Below, piece by piece: positions 51,083 to 63,608 of a stretch of 64,000 bases of DNA. The notes below the pieces were generated by a model, which saw only the letters and a list, made by a program, of their open reading frames with translations, did not search any database and was not told the DNA's origin. The translations under genes and the position numbers were made by a program. Each line of letters begins with the position of its first letter. Within the stretch, counting starts at the first letter, position 1. Origin of the DNA: Cloeon dipterum (taxonomy: Eukaryota; Arthropoda; Insecta; Ephemeroptera; Baetidae). The stretch is taken from contig NC_088789.1 in assembly GCF_949628265.1 (NCBI RefSeq), positions 12,206,886 to 12,270,885 on the forward strand. Direction: 5' to 3'.

Positions 51083-51954
51083 TTTAGTGAATTAGTACAC
51101 CGAACATTTTAGAACGTCGGTCTAGTGCAAAAAAAGAGTTGTTAAAGAATTTAAATGTCCTGCGAGTGTCTTTTTGAGTGCAAAGGCGATGCTCGACACA
51201 CACTCGTCTACCTTGAGAAAATGGAATAGGAAATACAAGCGCAGGCGTGCAGCTTTAGCTACAATCTGAGTTATATACGTATATAATGAGTTATGAGCAT
51301 GAGATGAGTGTGTTTCAATTTGAATTCATTTCCTTCTCTGCTCCTGCGATGAACTTAAGTGAACTTCTGCAAAGGTGAATTAAAGAAACGACCAGAAGGG
51401 TTAATTTTTTCCGCTGGTTATTCACCAGCCCCGTCTTTTATTTTTATAATGCTGTTTTAATACTCTTTGGCCGTTATTGTGCTATCAATATTACGTCAAG
51501 CTACAATAAGGAATGGATGAAATATAGCTTACCAAATTATTTAAGGGGGTGTTTTACGATGCATTATTTATTTTGCGGCTTGTTTAACGTCTGTGTGGAG
51601 TTCTTTTATATTTTTTTATTTTTTTGCAATGCTTTTAGCTATATTATTTTTGTGATATTGAATGACTATGACCAAGAAGGAAATAGTTGTTATGACTTGT
51701 CACAAAGGAGCTTTATAGATGAGCAATATAGTTAATTGCTATTCTCGCAGCTGTCCTGAGTCCTGATGCACGATACTACATTTGTTGATTGCGATTCTAT
51801 TGATGTAGGTCCTCCACAACGTTCAAGTGAATGATGTGTCATATTTTATTTATGAGAAAAATGTGCAAAATATACATTTTCAAAATCACTTTTCTAATGT
51901 AGGGCACTATTTAACAGAAGAGCATAATATTTTCCTATTAATTTTTAATAGACT

Positions 51955-53579
51955 TTAAAATAAATTAAAACTATGCACGTCACCACTGAAACGAAAAAAC
52001 TCTGCCGAATTTAATCGCCTTTCTTTGAGTCCAAGTTGAACCAACACAATCAAGTTCATCAGCAATGCGAAGGTTATCTACAGAATCGTTTTTCATTAAA
52101 TCATAACATTATATTCAGTTATTGTTTCCCTACGCTGTTTAAAGACCTCCCGTTGACAAGGAAGTATCCATCCAGAGAAATAACTGGTACGTGCGACGTG
52201 ATCATTTTGCTGAAGAATTTAATCAGCTGTAGCAGGGCATTGAAAAAGGATAATGATAAATCTTTAATGTTATCGATTGGAACAAAATATACCATTTTCT
52301 TGGAGGCTTTGTCCATTCTAAGAAATTTAGTAATCTCCATCGCCTCCGTTAAATCATTTCTAATCTGTAAAACAGTACGCTCAAATAATGAAAGGCAAAA
52401 CAAATAAGTGTTCATCGCACAATACCTTCTGCTGAGCGGATTCAGCAGCCATGAAGATGATTGCGATTTGTGAATAATCAATTAATATAATGAGAATCAT
52501 GAAAAAAATAATGTCATATTGATCCGTTTTTAAATATACAGTGCATAATTGAAATAGAAAAACTAAAATGACCAGGCAGTAGTTTACCAACTCGGCTCCA
52601 ATGACGAAGGTGAAGCAGTTTCCTTATGGTTAAAGAGGAAGAGACAAATTTAATTCTCCATCTCATTCATGGATGTATATATCTACCCAAAAACACTAGG
52701 TTGTTGTTTAAGAGTTTGTACCAAACGAAGCGAAATCTCAGGGGCTCATTGTTACTCTTAAATGAACTCTTGGCGTTTATAATATCTCGCTCTTTGTGTT
52801 GTAGTAACTTTTTTTTTTAAAAAAAAGGGAATTAAAAATTACTTCATATAATGCTAATCAAAACATATACCCACCTTAAACCTCGCGAGCGTTAGTGACG
52901 AAGCTTCCGTGGTTGCATAGCACGCAGCAACCCAAAATGCAGTGAAAAATATTACATATTGCATGCCTATCCAACGTAGTATAGCTTCTACTGCTTTAGT
53001 CTGATAGCCTGATATGGATAGTACCGAAATTACTAAGAAGCTAGGGAAAATTGTTAGTGCTAGCAAATATTTTGTTTTTCTAGGAATTGCTAGCCGCTGC
53101 AGATAACGATTCTGGAATTTATAAAAGTAACTCATAGAAATTAGGTCATATTTGCGACGCTGAATATTGCCTTTATTGTAATATCAAAGCTATCCCACTC
53201 ATTGATATATTTAGCAAATTGTCCTAGTTTTGGCAGCAACAACAAAGGTGTCAACAGAGGAGTACTAATCGATATTAAAAATGCGGCGACCATAGTAATA
53301 GACGATGAATCCTTCAAATTTATGGCAAACTGCGTGACAAAGGTGGCAAAATTAAAAATTTTAAAATAATTTTAACTTTTGTTTTACCTTAATTCCTGAT
53401 TTCACATAGCTAAAACCGAAAACTAATTGAACTATGTTGATAATGCAAAAATAGAGAGTGCACCATCTTAAAAATTTCACTTCTAGCCTTCCAGATTTTT
53501 TGCTGTAGAAGAAGGGGTACACACCAAAGAGTCTTGATACTTTAACCAGGAGTCGAATCTCTTTGTAAAAATGACTCAT
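51955..53579 (-). CDS. Gustatory receptor family (7tm_7) protein, intact, with one GC-AG intron
   Basis: Eight exons: 53388-53579, 53171-53329, 52875-53111, 52687-52789, 52426-52622, 52293-52364, 52134-52226, 51955-52077 (391 aa). Exon 1 starts MSHFYKEIRLLVKV, similar to the other receptors; the frame extends upstream only to a GTG at 53,663. Exon 2 ends YINEWDSFDITIK and has no GT donor; AAG|GCAATA at 53,171/53,170 to TTCCAG|AAT keeps phase 0. Exon 4 carries RFVWYKLL, and exon 7 ISLDGYFLVNGRSLNS. The last helix reads LMNLIVLVQLG, with Q-L in place of the family's Q-F. It is the first of four receptor-type units on this strand. Role: predicted chemosensory cation channel, ligand unknown. Confidence 0.82.
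53112..53170 (-). other. 59-bp GC-AG intron in the upstream gustatory receptor gene
   Basis: Donor AAG|GCAATA, acceptor AAATTCCAG. No in-phase GT donor exists between the conserved YINEW motif and the stop that follows. The donor sequence is identical to that of the GC-AG intron in gene C. Confidence 0.6.
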
Positions 53580-54548
53580 TGAAAGAATTGCTTTATGAAC
53601 TATAGCAGTGCTTCTCTTAGACTCCTTTCTCGCTTTCGATTTTGAGTTATAGTATATGTTCACTGCAACTTTGGCCTATTTCTTCATTTTCTTAATGGCA
53701 AGAGGCAACTGGATCGATTCATCTGTTATGAATTCGACATAATGTCATATAATAGCACTATACCATAATCTCAATTAATCAAAAACAACACGTAAGCCTA
53801 AATGGAAAAATCGAATGATTGAGCAATGAAACATACATATAAGGATGGTTCATTGAAACACGTTGTATAGAGTTCACTTTGCTTTATCTTACTACTGCAA
53901 TACCTAGACGCAGTGTCATAAATCGTTATGTGCTATGGAAAGTCGAGCAATGCGACCTGAGTGAATGAACTGCGATAGGGAATAGTTGTTGCGACAATAT
54001 AGCGTTCGGACAACGTGAACGCATCTGTTTTAGCACTCTTCCTGGTTGCATTAAGGTCAATTCGAGAAGCATAATAAATTCTATTTTTAACCCTCAACTG
54101 TGAGATCTTGATCTACAAGTTCTCCCACCAGAACCGAGAGCGTAATGTCCGCAGCAGAGGTCAGGAATCCAGAATTTTCCGCAGGAAATAGCGCAATTGT
54201 GCAAAATTGCAGATTTAAACAAGCGGATAATGTCTGAATAGAGAACAATTATACTGGCAAATAAGTAAGCGTCTGCAGCAGATGCGAATTAACGATATTA
54301 CGCTTCGCGCCGTCCGGTTTTTCAAGTTCACGTACACAGTGCAGTTTGCTCGGAAGTGATCTCGCAGCAGAGACACCTAATAGGCTTTTCGCGTGCGATC
54401 CTGCTGTGAGTAATGCAGATCGACTAGCTAGGCGCAAATAGGCAAGTAGTCAAGGTGCACTGGGTGGTGGACGCAGCCAGTGCAATTGCAGGAGAGCCGT
54501 CGTGGCCTGCACTTCGCTAGCTCCGTCCGAGAAGTCGTGCGTGCCGCC
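53580..54548. other. Shared upstream region between the receptor cluster (minus) and gene D (plus)
   Basis: A divergent intergenic region of about 970 bases. The part from about 54,270 to 54,548 is GC-richer and probably contains the gene D promoter and 5' UTR. No core promoter motif can be assigned. Confidence 0.4.
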
Positions 54549-57500
54549 ATGCTAAACGCAATGTCCACCCTGTTGACGCTGCTGCTGGCCGCCGTCACGA
54601 TGGCCTCCGTGGCCGCCACCCACGACAAGAGTCCGATTTTCGGAGCTTACCTCGCCGAGGCCATGACCGAGACGCAACTGCAACCGGCGGTCAGGAGCTT
54701 GTGTGCCAACTACACGAAATTTTACGTGGACGAGCTGCAGAAGTTGACGCTGTGGGCTGTTCAGAGTGAGTTTTTTATTTAATTATTTTTATTTTTTAAT
54801 TCTCCACTAGACAACTTCATACTTCACTTGAAAGGGGAGATCAATTGATAATTTCATTTCTAATTTTGATATTTTATTGACAGAATGCAACCAGCTGCAA
54901 TTCAGTTCAGCTTGTTGAACGGCATCTGTTCTTAAATTTTAATCAAGGACTAAAAGGTACATTTTCTCAGTTGATTTGAGTTTTTGTATCACTCTAATAT
55001 GCATTTTGTCTTGGTCCACGATATATCGGAGTCTCTGTTCTACTTCATTTTTAGTAAAGATTAAGCGCTAAGCAGTTTTATTAACTGACAAAGAGTTCAA
55101 AACATCATAGATCTATATATTTTTTTTTAAATAATCATAACTGTTGAGAGCTTTTATTAATTTAATATAAATCATCTAGGGAAAACTGAATCCCTAAAAT
55201 CTTAATCAAGTTTAGGCAAAAAGCGCTTAGTTCTTTCCTAAGAGAGATACTGACTGATTTAGAGAGTAAAACGTAGAGCCATAAACACTTGATTTTAATC
55301 TCGCTTCAGTCGCTTTAATTATATGCTTTACGCGATCCATTCATCATGCTTTTCAGCTATATTTTAAAACTGTAACCTCTTGCAGCACCATCTTTTTCGA
55401 GTATTTTAAAACATTTTTGAGCCATTTCCGTGCTTTTAAATTTCAAAATTATTAGCTTTATCAAAATGCTGAGTAATAATAATAAAAAAACTGATAAAGC
55501 CTACATTTTCACATCACGCCCTTTATTGTACCTGGCAGCAAACGCATTACTTGCAACCTTGCTTGCGACTTGATAAACAGCTCGCGACCGTAATTGCAGT
55601 GTACGATTCGACCGCAAAAGTCCCCGACGGAGTGCTCAGCGGCAACGTTTATCAGTTCGGCCACTTCGACGGCTGCCTGAAGATCAGAGTGGACCTGGAG
55701 GACGGCGAAGGATTCCGCGGCAAACACTGCCTGGCCAAAATCAAGTTCGCCCCCAAACCAGAGACCTACCCGCAATATTTCCTCCCTTCTGATGACCCTT
55801 TCCGCATGGAATTTGATGCCAATGGCAGCGCTTGGGAGAAGATCAAAGTACCATATTTCCAGATTGATTGACTGCTGAGGTTTATTTACCCGCTTTTTTG
55901 CCCGTCTGTGTAGTACACCGGAGACTTGCGGAAACAGAGACGAGACGCGATCTACTGGGGCGTCTGCGTGCCGTCCGTGTGCGGCGCAAAAAGTGTGCTT
56001 GAAGGCATTAAAAACGCCATCAAGCCTCTACAAGACAGCTTTGGTGTCAATGCCAATGTTGAACTTGTCGAGAAAAACTGTAAAATACTGCAATCGGAGA
56101 CTTTTGATACGCTCGACATATCTTATAGGTATTATTCCTAGCTAAATTTGAAATGCCAAATATTTTAATTTTTATTTTTCAGCCTTATTCTTTTTATTAT
56201 CATCGTCATCGTGCTGATTTGCACAGCAGTCGACACCTATACCGCCTATTTGGATAAAATCACCGACAGTAAGGAAATTTATAAAATTATGACTTAATAA
56301 CATTTATTTTTTGCCCAGCACGAATAAAAAACTAAAATTTACAATGTCGTGGCAGGTTTCGGCATCAGAATTTTGCGCTCGTTCTCTGTCAGAACCAACT
56401 GGCTGATACTGTGCCAAGGCCCTGCAGCCAGGGACAATGACGCTGGGGACCTCCGATCAATCCATGGGCTCAGGTTTTTGTCAATGTGGCTTATCATCAT
56501 GGGCCATCGCTGCATGTTCTCACTGGGAGGCCCGCTTTTCAACCCTGAGCGGATTGAAGAGGTTAGCACGGTTTTACTTATTCAGTTCAGGATTTAAAAT
56601 TTTATAAATTTCAGATCTACACATCGGCTTTGAATATGATTCTGCTCAACGGCACAATCATCGTCGACACTTTTTTCTTAATCAGCGGTTTCCTCTCGTG
56701 CTACTTGATGCTGCTTGAGCTGGATAAAAAGAGGAAGGTCAATGTTTCTTTGTTGTACGCCTACAGATACATCAGGTACAAACACAAAAAGATCATTCGC
56801 GTGACGTGCGCAACATTGAACCTGTGCTTATTCTTTTGTGATCGAAATTTCAGACTGACTCCAGTGTATGCGATGGTTGTCGGCTTTTACGCAACCATCT
56901 ACCCAAAATTAGGTGATGGTCCTATGTGGGACCAAAAAGTTGGACTTGAGCGAGACAGGTGCAGAGACAACTGGTGGGCAAACCTGCTTTACATCAACAA
57001 TTACGTTAACGCCGAGAACATGGTACGTAACTATTCAAATTTTTTTAAACATTAAAATTTTGTTGAGGTATAACGATTGCTCAAGATAAAATTTAGTCAA
57101 TCAATCAAACTTAAGAGAAACATTTTTTGACTTCTTGGTTCAATATTAACACTGCTAAACCAGACAACTATTTAACACTGTCATATCGATCAGGATGTTC
57201 AATGGAGCTCTTGAAGTTTATTAAAAATTAACATGCTCAAATTATATTAAGTTGAAAACTAATTTTTCAAATTAATGGAGTTGGAAAACCTTATCAAAAT
57301 TTAAGTTCAATATTTTTCGAGATTGGTCAAATTTTCCGGTCTAATTTGAAATATGCTACAGAAGTTTAACTTAAATAAACATGCCATACTTTTAATATTA
57401 ATGTTGAAAATCAATCTATTTACAGTGTATGTTCCAATCTTGGTTCCTGGCCTGTGACATGCACTATTTCCTTCTGTCACCGCTCATTATTTATCCCTTG

Positions 57501-58562
57501 TGGAGGTGGCCTAGACCTGGAAAGGTGCTGCTATTTTTCGTCACCTCCCTCTCCATTTTCGTGCCCTTTGCGGTTACCCTTTTGGGCGGACTCGACGCTG
57601 TCTTACTGCTTTTCATGAGGTATGCGAACTATTTACAATAAGCTGAACAATACGTTAATACTGAATATTCAAGCACACTCGCTGATCCGGTTTCAAACGA
57701 GACTTTCCGCTCAATCTACATTCCCTCCCACACAAGAGCGGCTCCGTATTTCATCGGCATTGTTTGGGGGTATGTGCTCTACAAAATTCGCTCTGAAGGA
57801 ATCAAAATCAACAAGGTATGATAACAGTGTTTAGGATATAATATTGGATTTTACATATGAATTTTGCAGAAATTCGCCGCGGCTATATTTATATTTTTGC
57901 ACTTTGTCGCATTCGGATGCATTTTTGGTGCATGGGCCTTTTACATCCCGGACATTCCCAGATCAGCCCTGGAGAAAGCTCTCTATGGAGGCTTTCACAG
58001 AGCAGGCTGGGCCATCTCCATTGGCTGGCTTATTGTAGCTTGTGCGCTGAGTTTGGCTGGTGAGCTGTTTGCATATTATTTTAAACACCGTAATTTGAAT
58101 AAAACTTAAAATCAATATCAAGGTCCATACCGCGCTTTGCTTTCCTGGAAACCAATGGTGCCACTTGGGCGTTTGACCTACTGCGCCTTTCTGGCCCACT
58201 CAGGGGTACAAATGTACCAAAGTGCTTCAATGCGTGTGCCTGAATATATGACCTACTTCAAGATGGTATTTCTTGTCACTATGCATAAATATTGTTTTAC
58301 ATTATTGCGCGTTTTATAGCTCTGGATGACATTGGGCGATGTTTCATTCACTTTCGGTGTCGCCTTGGTTCTGTACATGCTCTTTGAGGCTCCAGTGACT
58401 GCACTACAAAGAATATTTTTCAAAAAAGGTAACTGAAGGCCACAGTGATTTTATATTGAGTAACAAAATGGCCTTGTTGCAGATCGAAAACCCGCAGGTG
58501 ATAATCAGCAGCTTCCTGTTACAATGGTTCAAAACGAGATCAGGGAAACATGCAGAGCGTGA
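54549..58562 (+). CDS. Gene D: NRF6-like acyltransferase-3 family membrane protein
   Basis: Thirteen exons: 54549-54765, 55600-55847, 55914-56128, 56183-56268, 56356-56561, 56615-56775, 56854-57022, 57426-57619, 57674-57815, 57870-58059, 58123-58265, 58320-58428, 58483-58562 (2,160 bases, 719 aa). The start ATG has a good context (GCCGCCATGC) and opens a signal peptide (STLLTLLLAAVTMASVAA); an in-frame ATG at 54,480 would bury it. The NRF domain includes DSTAKVPDG, HCLAK and VCVPSVCG. The first helix is LILFIIIVIVLIC. The conserved histidine is in WLIIMGHR, followed by DTFFLISG and HTRAAPYFIGI. Exons of 169, 194, 190, 143 and 109 bases match those of gene C. Exon 3 lacks the VPDLLPSMALIQF start of the other three genes and reads YTGDLRKQRRDAIYW instead. 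The C-tail is hydrophilic. Convergent with the b5 reductase gene. Confidence 0.87.
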
Positions 58563-58765
58563 CAGAAATTAATTTCGTAATTTATAATTATTCCAGTTCA
58601 AAGTATTCCTAGCATTGTAATCGCACGTTGTTGAAATCTGTGATTTTACCATTTCCATTGCTATTAAATGCCGAGCATCATCTCTAGTCTCCTCTATGTA
58701 TTTACTAATGACTTCTCCCCATACTAACTCAACCATGTGGTATTATCTTAATCATGTTGTAAACA

Positions 58766-58771
58766 AATAAA
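58766..58771 (+). terminator. Polyadenylation signal of gene D
   Basis: AATAAA about 200 bases after the gene D stop codon, before the convergent gene begins. It is the only canonical plus-strand hexamer seen in this short intergenic gap. Confidence 0.55.
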
Positions 58772-58950
58772 TTTATTTAAAGAAATGATTTGCTTTTATT
58801 TGGCATCTACATTCAGCTCAACCGAACGAGTTCTTTCTTTTAAGTAAATTCATTATGCAATCCCAAAAATAAATTCCTCAACTCAAAATGCAACATTTGA
58901 ATAAAAACTAAAGGCACATACATCGATCCTCCATTGAAGCGTGCATGAAG

Positions 58951-61900
58951 CTAGTAAGCAAACCTGTTCTTGGCATCATACCCCATTTTGTCCAGGTTGG
59001 GGGTGCAGGCAAAGTTGATCATTGGTGGGGGGCCGCACATCAGCACAAGGTTGTCAGAGGATGGGGGGAACAGATGTTCCTGGATCAACTCGGCAGATAC
59101 GAAACCAGTGCTGTAGGTCCAGGCTGAAAAGAAACGCAATCCACGATTATTTTGAATGAGTGAGCTGATGCAGAAAACTCTTACAGTTAGACGCGCGGTC
59201 CACTGTGTACCAAACTTTGAACTGGTCTGGATGCTCTTTGGCGACATTCTCCAACTCCTCTCGCAGTAAAATGTCATCTTCGGTCTGATTGGCGAAAATA
59301 AGTCGCAGCTCAGTTTTGTCCTTGGGGTCGCGAGTGATGTGGCGGATCAGTTGCAGCATTGGAGTGATACCAGTTCCGCCTACAGAAACATAGTGTTCAA
59401 TAAAAAATAATAATAATTATAGCTCAAATGGATTTTAAGTTTCAACAAAAATATATATCATTAGAATCATGACAGATGTGATGATCAAAAATTTTCATTG
59501 GTCTAAATTGATTAATCTAACAATATAAGCGGGTTTTAACCTTAAACAGCAGAAATACGTATGAAAAAAATCCCAAGTTGAAAGTGGGAATTTTCCATTA
59601 TCTTTTGTTTGGTCAGGAAGTAGTCAAATTTAAAAATAGTACTAGGTGAACAATCACAGAATCAATTGAAGCACTGGTTTGTATAGCTGTTTCAGCTAAT
59701 CCCAAGCCTCGTCAGCCATTGAAATACGCTCCAGTCCCCGACACATGTGAATGACCGTGAATATTTTTTAAGGGATGAGCGTCACTTGTTCACACCCCCT
59801 ACCGATTCCCTGTTGTTGTCTCCTGTAGCAATTCATTAAATTTCACTTTTATCAAAAGCGAGTTGCTATAAGATTTAAAAAAACAGCTCAACGCTCAAGG
59901 CAATTGTCAAGTTTGGTCATGGTAACATTCATCCTAATTATTGCAAATATCAAAATTAATCCAGAAATGAGGAAAATAAGTATGAATGCAACTTTCTAGT
60001 AATGAAACCATTGATCAATTTAATTTTTTCCACAAAATTAAAAAAATAGAAATAAAACTTTGTATCGAGGATGCAAAATTAAAATTAAAAAAAGTCCTGT
60101 TAATTTTCAGCTTTCTCTTGCCATTCTATTAAGCCAATCGAGTTTTCAACTTGACTCACCAGCAATCATGGATAATTTCTTAGCCACATGGGTCTCTGGT
60201 GCTGCCCTTGGGGATGGCTTGATGGCGAATTTTCCACGTCCTTCATAGACCAGTCTTCCAGAAGGTCCTTTCACGTCTATCTTGTCTCCAATCTTCATTT
60301 CATTGAGATGCTGGCTCATTTTGCCTCCATCAGGGAACTTGGGGTTTACATTACGGTGGTATACCTGGCAATAACAAGAGCTTCAATTTAACTGAAAATT
60401 TCAAGGTAAAAATTAAGAACCTTGACGACCAAGTCAACATATCCTTTGTCTTCATCGCTGCTGACGGGTGTGTATGGACGAGGCACAAAATTTCCGTTGA
60501 CGGTGGCTGAAAGGTAAATGTGCTGGCCAATTGGCAATCCTATGAACAAAAAATACAACTATTTAATAACCAATCTGAACATTAATTTTTTAAAAAATAT
60601 TTAAATATGGATGAATCACTAGGTCATTACCAATAATTATTGAAACACTTGTTGCTACTAAAAAATATTACTTCCAAAACACATCAGACATCACATCAAT
60701 TCAAACTTTAAAAATCAAGCTTTGCACGTTTTTTAGAACATTACAAACTTGATTTTAATATTTAATGAACATAAAAATGTATCATGATTTCACTCAATTA
60801 TTGATCTTTACAAATTACACCTTAAACTCAAAAGGAGACACGTTGTATATTATCTGATTTTAACTTTTCGGCACGTACATACAGATAAGCAACTCAAGAT
60901 TAGGTCTCTCAATTGGCCAACAGTGTGTCTGACATACAATATTATCCAATTTCAAACCCAATAGACAAAACAATAATGAAATTAGAACATACAATTTTTT
61001 TAAAGTCGCTAGGGAATTAACTTATTACCTAAAACATGTTCTTCGGAGGGAAGTTCGAAGCGGAATCTCTTGGTGTCGTGGCTGATGTCTTCTTTCTCAA
61101 TTAGTTTCAGTGGGTACTTGGTGTTTGGGTCCAAAAGGGTCTTTTTCACAGACTTCTTCTTGCGGCAAAGTAAAAAGTTGACAACCACCACTGTTACGGC
61201 CACGACGGCCACACCAAGCAGGATCGGCACCTGGATTACAGCAGAGGTCAAAAAAGGGAAACAGTTCGGACAAAACATCCGCTCGCAGAGCGCAATTATA
61301 AGAAAAAATTACCACAGGGCACATGCTAACTAATGCTGCTGCTAATGTGTCTTGTGTGCAGGTGAAAAGCAAAATGCAATGTTCAAAGCGCAAACATTAT
61401 GAGAGCAAGTTAGCATGAGGTCAACATGTCTAGTGTGCAGCATTGAATTTGTTTCGTGACATGAATACTTTGGACATGATAATTACATTAACATTATATT
61501 CCCCGATTCAAGCAAACAAAAATTAATTATGTATAATTACTGATTATAAGGAGTATTTAAGTATGTTAAATTTCGAATTTATTTACACCATTAACAAATT
61601 AAGTGTAAATATAGGCGTTGTAAGTGTTTTCTCCTCCTGCTCCGACAATATTAGGTGCGAAATTTTATTGCTAATGACGGGACAAAATTTAACTGTTCTC
61701 CAATTTTATCAAACGATCACAAAGCCTGGTTTTCGTCCTGCTTACCTTGTCGACCATGCTGGACACTCCTCCTCGCAGTTACAATGCACTTTTCGGCCCA
61801 AAAATCTGCGTTTGTGGTGCTCAATTAGACGAAAGCTGGAGACACAAAAACCACAATGACAGCAGGAATGAAACTCGACCGCACTGGAAAACGCCAAATT

Positions 61901-62724
61901 TCGTGCAAAAATACAGACAGTAAAACACCACCATCTAAAAATGATAAAGAGAAAAATGAAAAGAAAACCCCAAGGGCACGTGTAAAGGCGGCACGAGTAT
62001 ATTATGTATTTTCAATCACCACAAAAACACAGAGGAAAGAAGTCAAAACATTATTTGGACAGAACGATTGCAAACAAGGCAAGCGAGGTGATCATCCAGG
62101 GTGCTTGCTTACCTGACTGCCTTCGCCCTCTTGCAGCATCGAGAATCGTGATTTTAAACTTAACTTCTGTCGGCTTCAAACCTTCAGCTTAAGCTACTCC
62201 AGCTGTGATCGTGCTGCTCCTGTTCATGCTCTCAAAATAATGAATCACTCTTGCTTTTTATTCCAAAGCCAGTGCCATCTAGCGTCGACGCAGACAACTA
62301 GTTCTCAAACAGCTTACAATTAGTGCACACTGAAAAAGGTGAATTCGCAATACAAAAACCTATCAACCATCAACTGCGTCGTAAAATAACCTTTTTTGTT
62401 CCAAGAAACTTTTATTTTGTGATTTCCCATTTATTTAATGCTAGACCTATACCATTGACAAATTTTGTCGAACAAATTAAGACGAGATATGTAACATTTT
62501 TTTAGCAAAAACTATAATAGTGACAAATAAATATTATATATTCGATAATATATATATTATATATATATAATTTTTTCACTTAAAACTTAAAGGTGTTCTT
62601 ACGATGTAATAAAAAAAACTTAATGGATACGTGGAAAATTAACTGTGGATGGTAAGTTACTAGTGAAAATTCTATGAGGAAAAATTAAATAACTCACACA
62701 CGCGTTCATATTAACCGCGGACAT
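58951..62724 (-). CDS. NADH-cytochrome b5 reductase (CYB5R3-like), membrane-anchored flavoprotein
   Basis: Common exons: 61029-61230, 60421-60539, 60160-60364, 59185-59379, 58951-59123, preceded by one of three candidate first exons (62698-62724, 62113-62139, 61746-61757). With a nine-codon first exon the protein is 306 aa, about normal for the family. Order: an N-terminal helix ([19 protein letters not shown]) then basic CRKKKSVKK; the FAD-binding motif [15 protein letters not shown]; the nucleotide-binding [10 protein letters not shown]; the adenine-side CGPPPMI; and a C-terminal aromatic. It transfers electrons from NADH through FAD to cytochrome b5 for fatty-acid desaturation, sterol synthesis and P450 support, on ER or outer mitochondrial membranes. 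The donor after exon 60421-60539 is GTTCTT, non-consensus but in phase. Head-on with gene D, about 390 bases apart. Confidence 0.93.
61746..61757 (-). other. Candidate alternative first coding exon of the b5 reductase gene (MVDK)
   Basis: ATGGTCGACAAG followed by the good donor GTAAGC, phase 0. It would splice to the acceptor at 61,230 and give a protein starting MVDK-VPILLGV. Context CCAGCATGG is favourable. It is the most proximal of three. Confidence 0.5.
62113..62139 (-). other. Candidate alternative first coding exon of the b5 reductase gene (MLQEGEGSQ)
   Basis: Nine codons from an ATG, then donor CAG|GTAAGC in phase 0 to the same acceptor at 61,230. The acidic nonapeptide MLQEGEGSQ differs in character from the other two starts. 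Confidence 0.5.
62540..62575. repeat. TA-rich low-complexity tract
   Basis: Interrupted TA repeats in the first intron of the b5 reductase gene. Confidence 0.8.
62698..62724 (-). other. Candidate alternative first coding exon of the b5 reductase gene (MSAVNMNAC)
   Basis: Nine codons from an ATG, then donor TGT|GTGAGT in phase 0. It is the most distal start, lying in a GC-richer patch (CCGCGG, GGCCCC) that looks like a promoter region. Confidence 0.55.
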
Positions 62725-62779
62725 CAGCTTTTTCGGCCCCACACCCGCAGCCTCCGCGGTCAGCAGTTACTATACATAC

Positions 62780-63608
62780 AAAACAAAAATTTGCAAAATA
62801 TCTAACCGCAGTGTATTAGCTGATTCAGAATTCTCTGCAGCTGATAATGCGGTATTGAATTTTGTGTCTCAGGTAAAGTACTGTTGATGAGAGGCCTGCG
62901 GGGTTGAAGCAGTCACTGAACAGCACGGGAATGTAGTGGTTTTTAACTTTTCATAACATTATGTTCACTATTAGCTAACCGGCCAGAATTAATTTTCTAC
63001 ACAGGGATATACATTATATGACGAGCATCAGTTTTTCTTATTAAATTAAAAAGATTAAACCAGCTGCAGTGCGTATTTCTGTCTTTGTCTTATATGAAAA
63101 AAAAATGGTAATCCAAAAATGATCTTCTCAATAAAATATATAACAGGAATTCACAGTAAAAAAAACTGAAAGAAATATGTGTTCAAATTCACAATTTATT
63201 CAGCTTACACATGATTCGATGAATTTCCTAAAATACAAAGATATTTTTATATACTCTCCAACACACACGTTCTAATATGGCAAATTTTTAAGTGTTGGTT
63301 TATTATTATAGATGTGCTTTTGCTACAAATGATATAAATACAAAAGTATTGAGAGCAGACAATTTTATAAAATAATTAAAGCAAACAAAAATGCATATCA
63401 GAGGGCAACTTTTAAATTGAGAGAGGAAAAGCACTTAAAAGTTATCTCACAGTATTTTACTACAGTTCTTCATCACTGCAGATAAATCGCAAGAACATTA
63501 AGAGGGGATCCGAAATAATACAAATTTGCAAGACGCGTAAATATTCCCAAATTAAAGGCAAATTTGCACATCGTTTTAGGACTTGAGAACCTATCAGTCG
63601 ATTAATGT
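62780..63608. other. Intergenic and 3' UTR region between the b5 reductase gene and the tetraspanin gene
   Basis: No coding feature is seen. A minus-strand AATAAA (plus TTTATT near 63,195) is a possible polyadenylation signal for the tetraspanin gene, about 410 bases past its stop. Confidence 0.4.
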
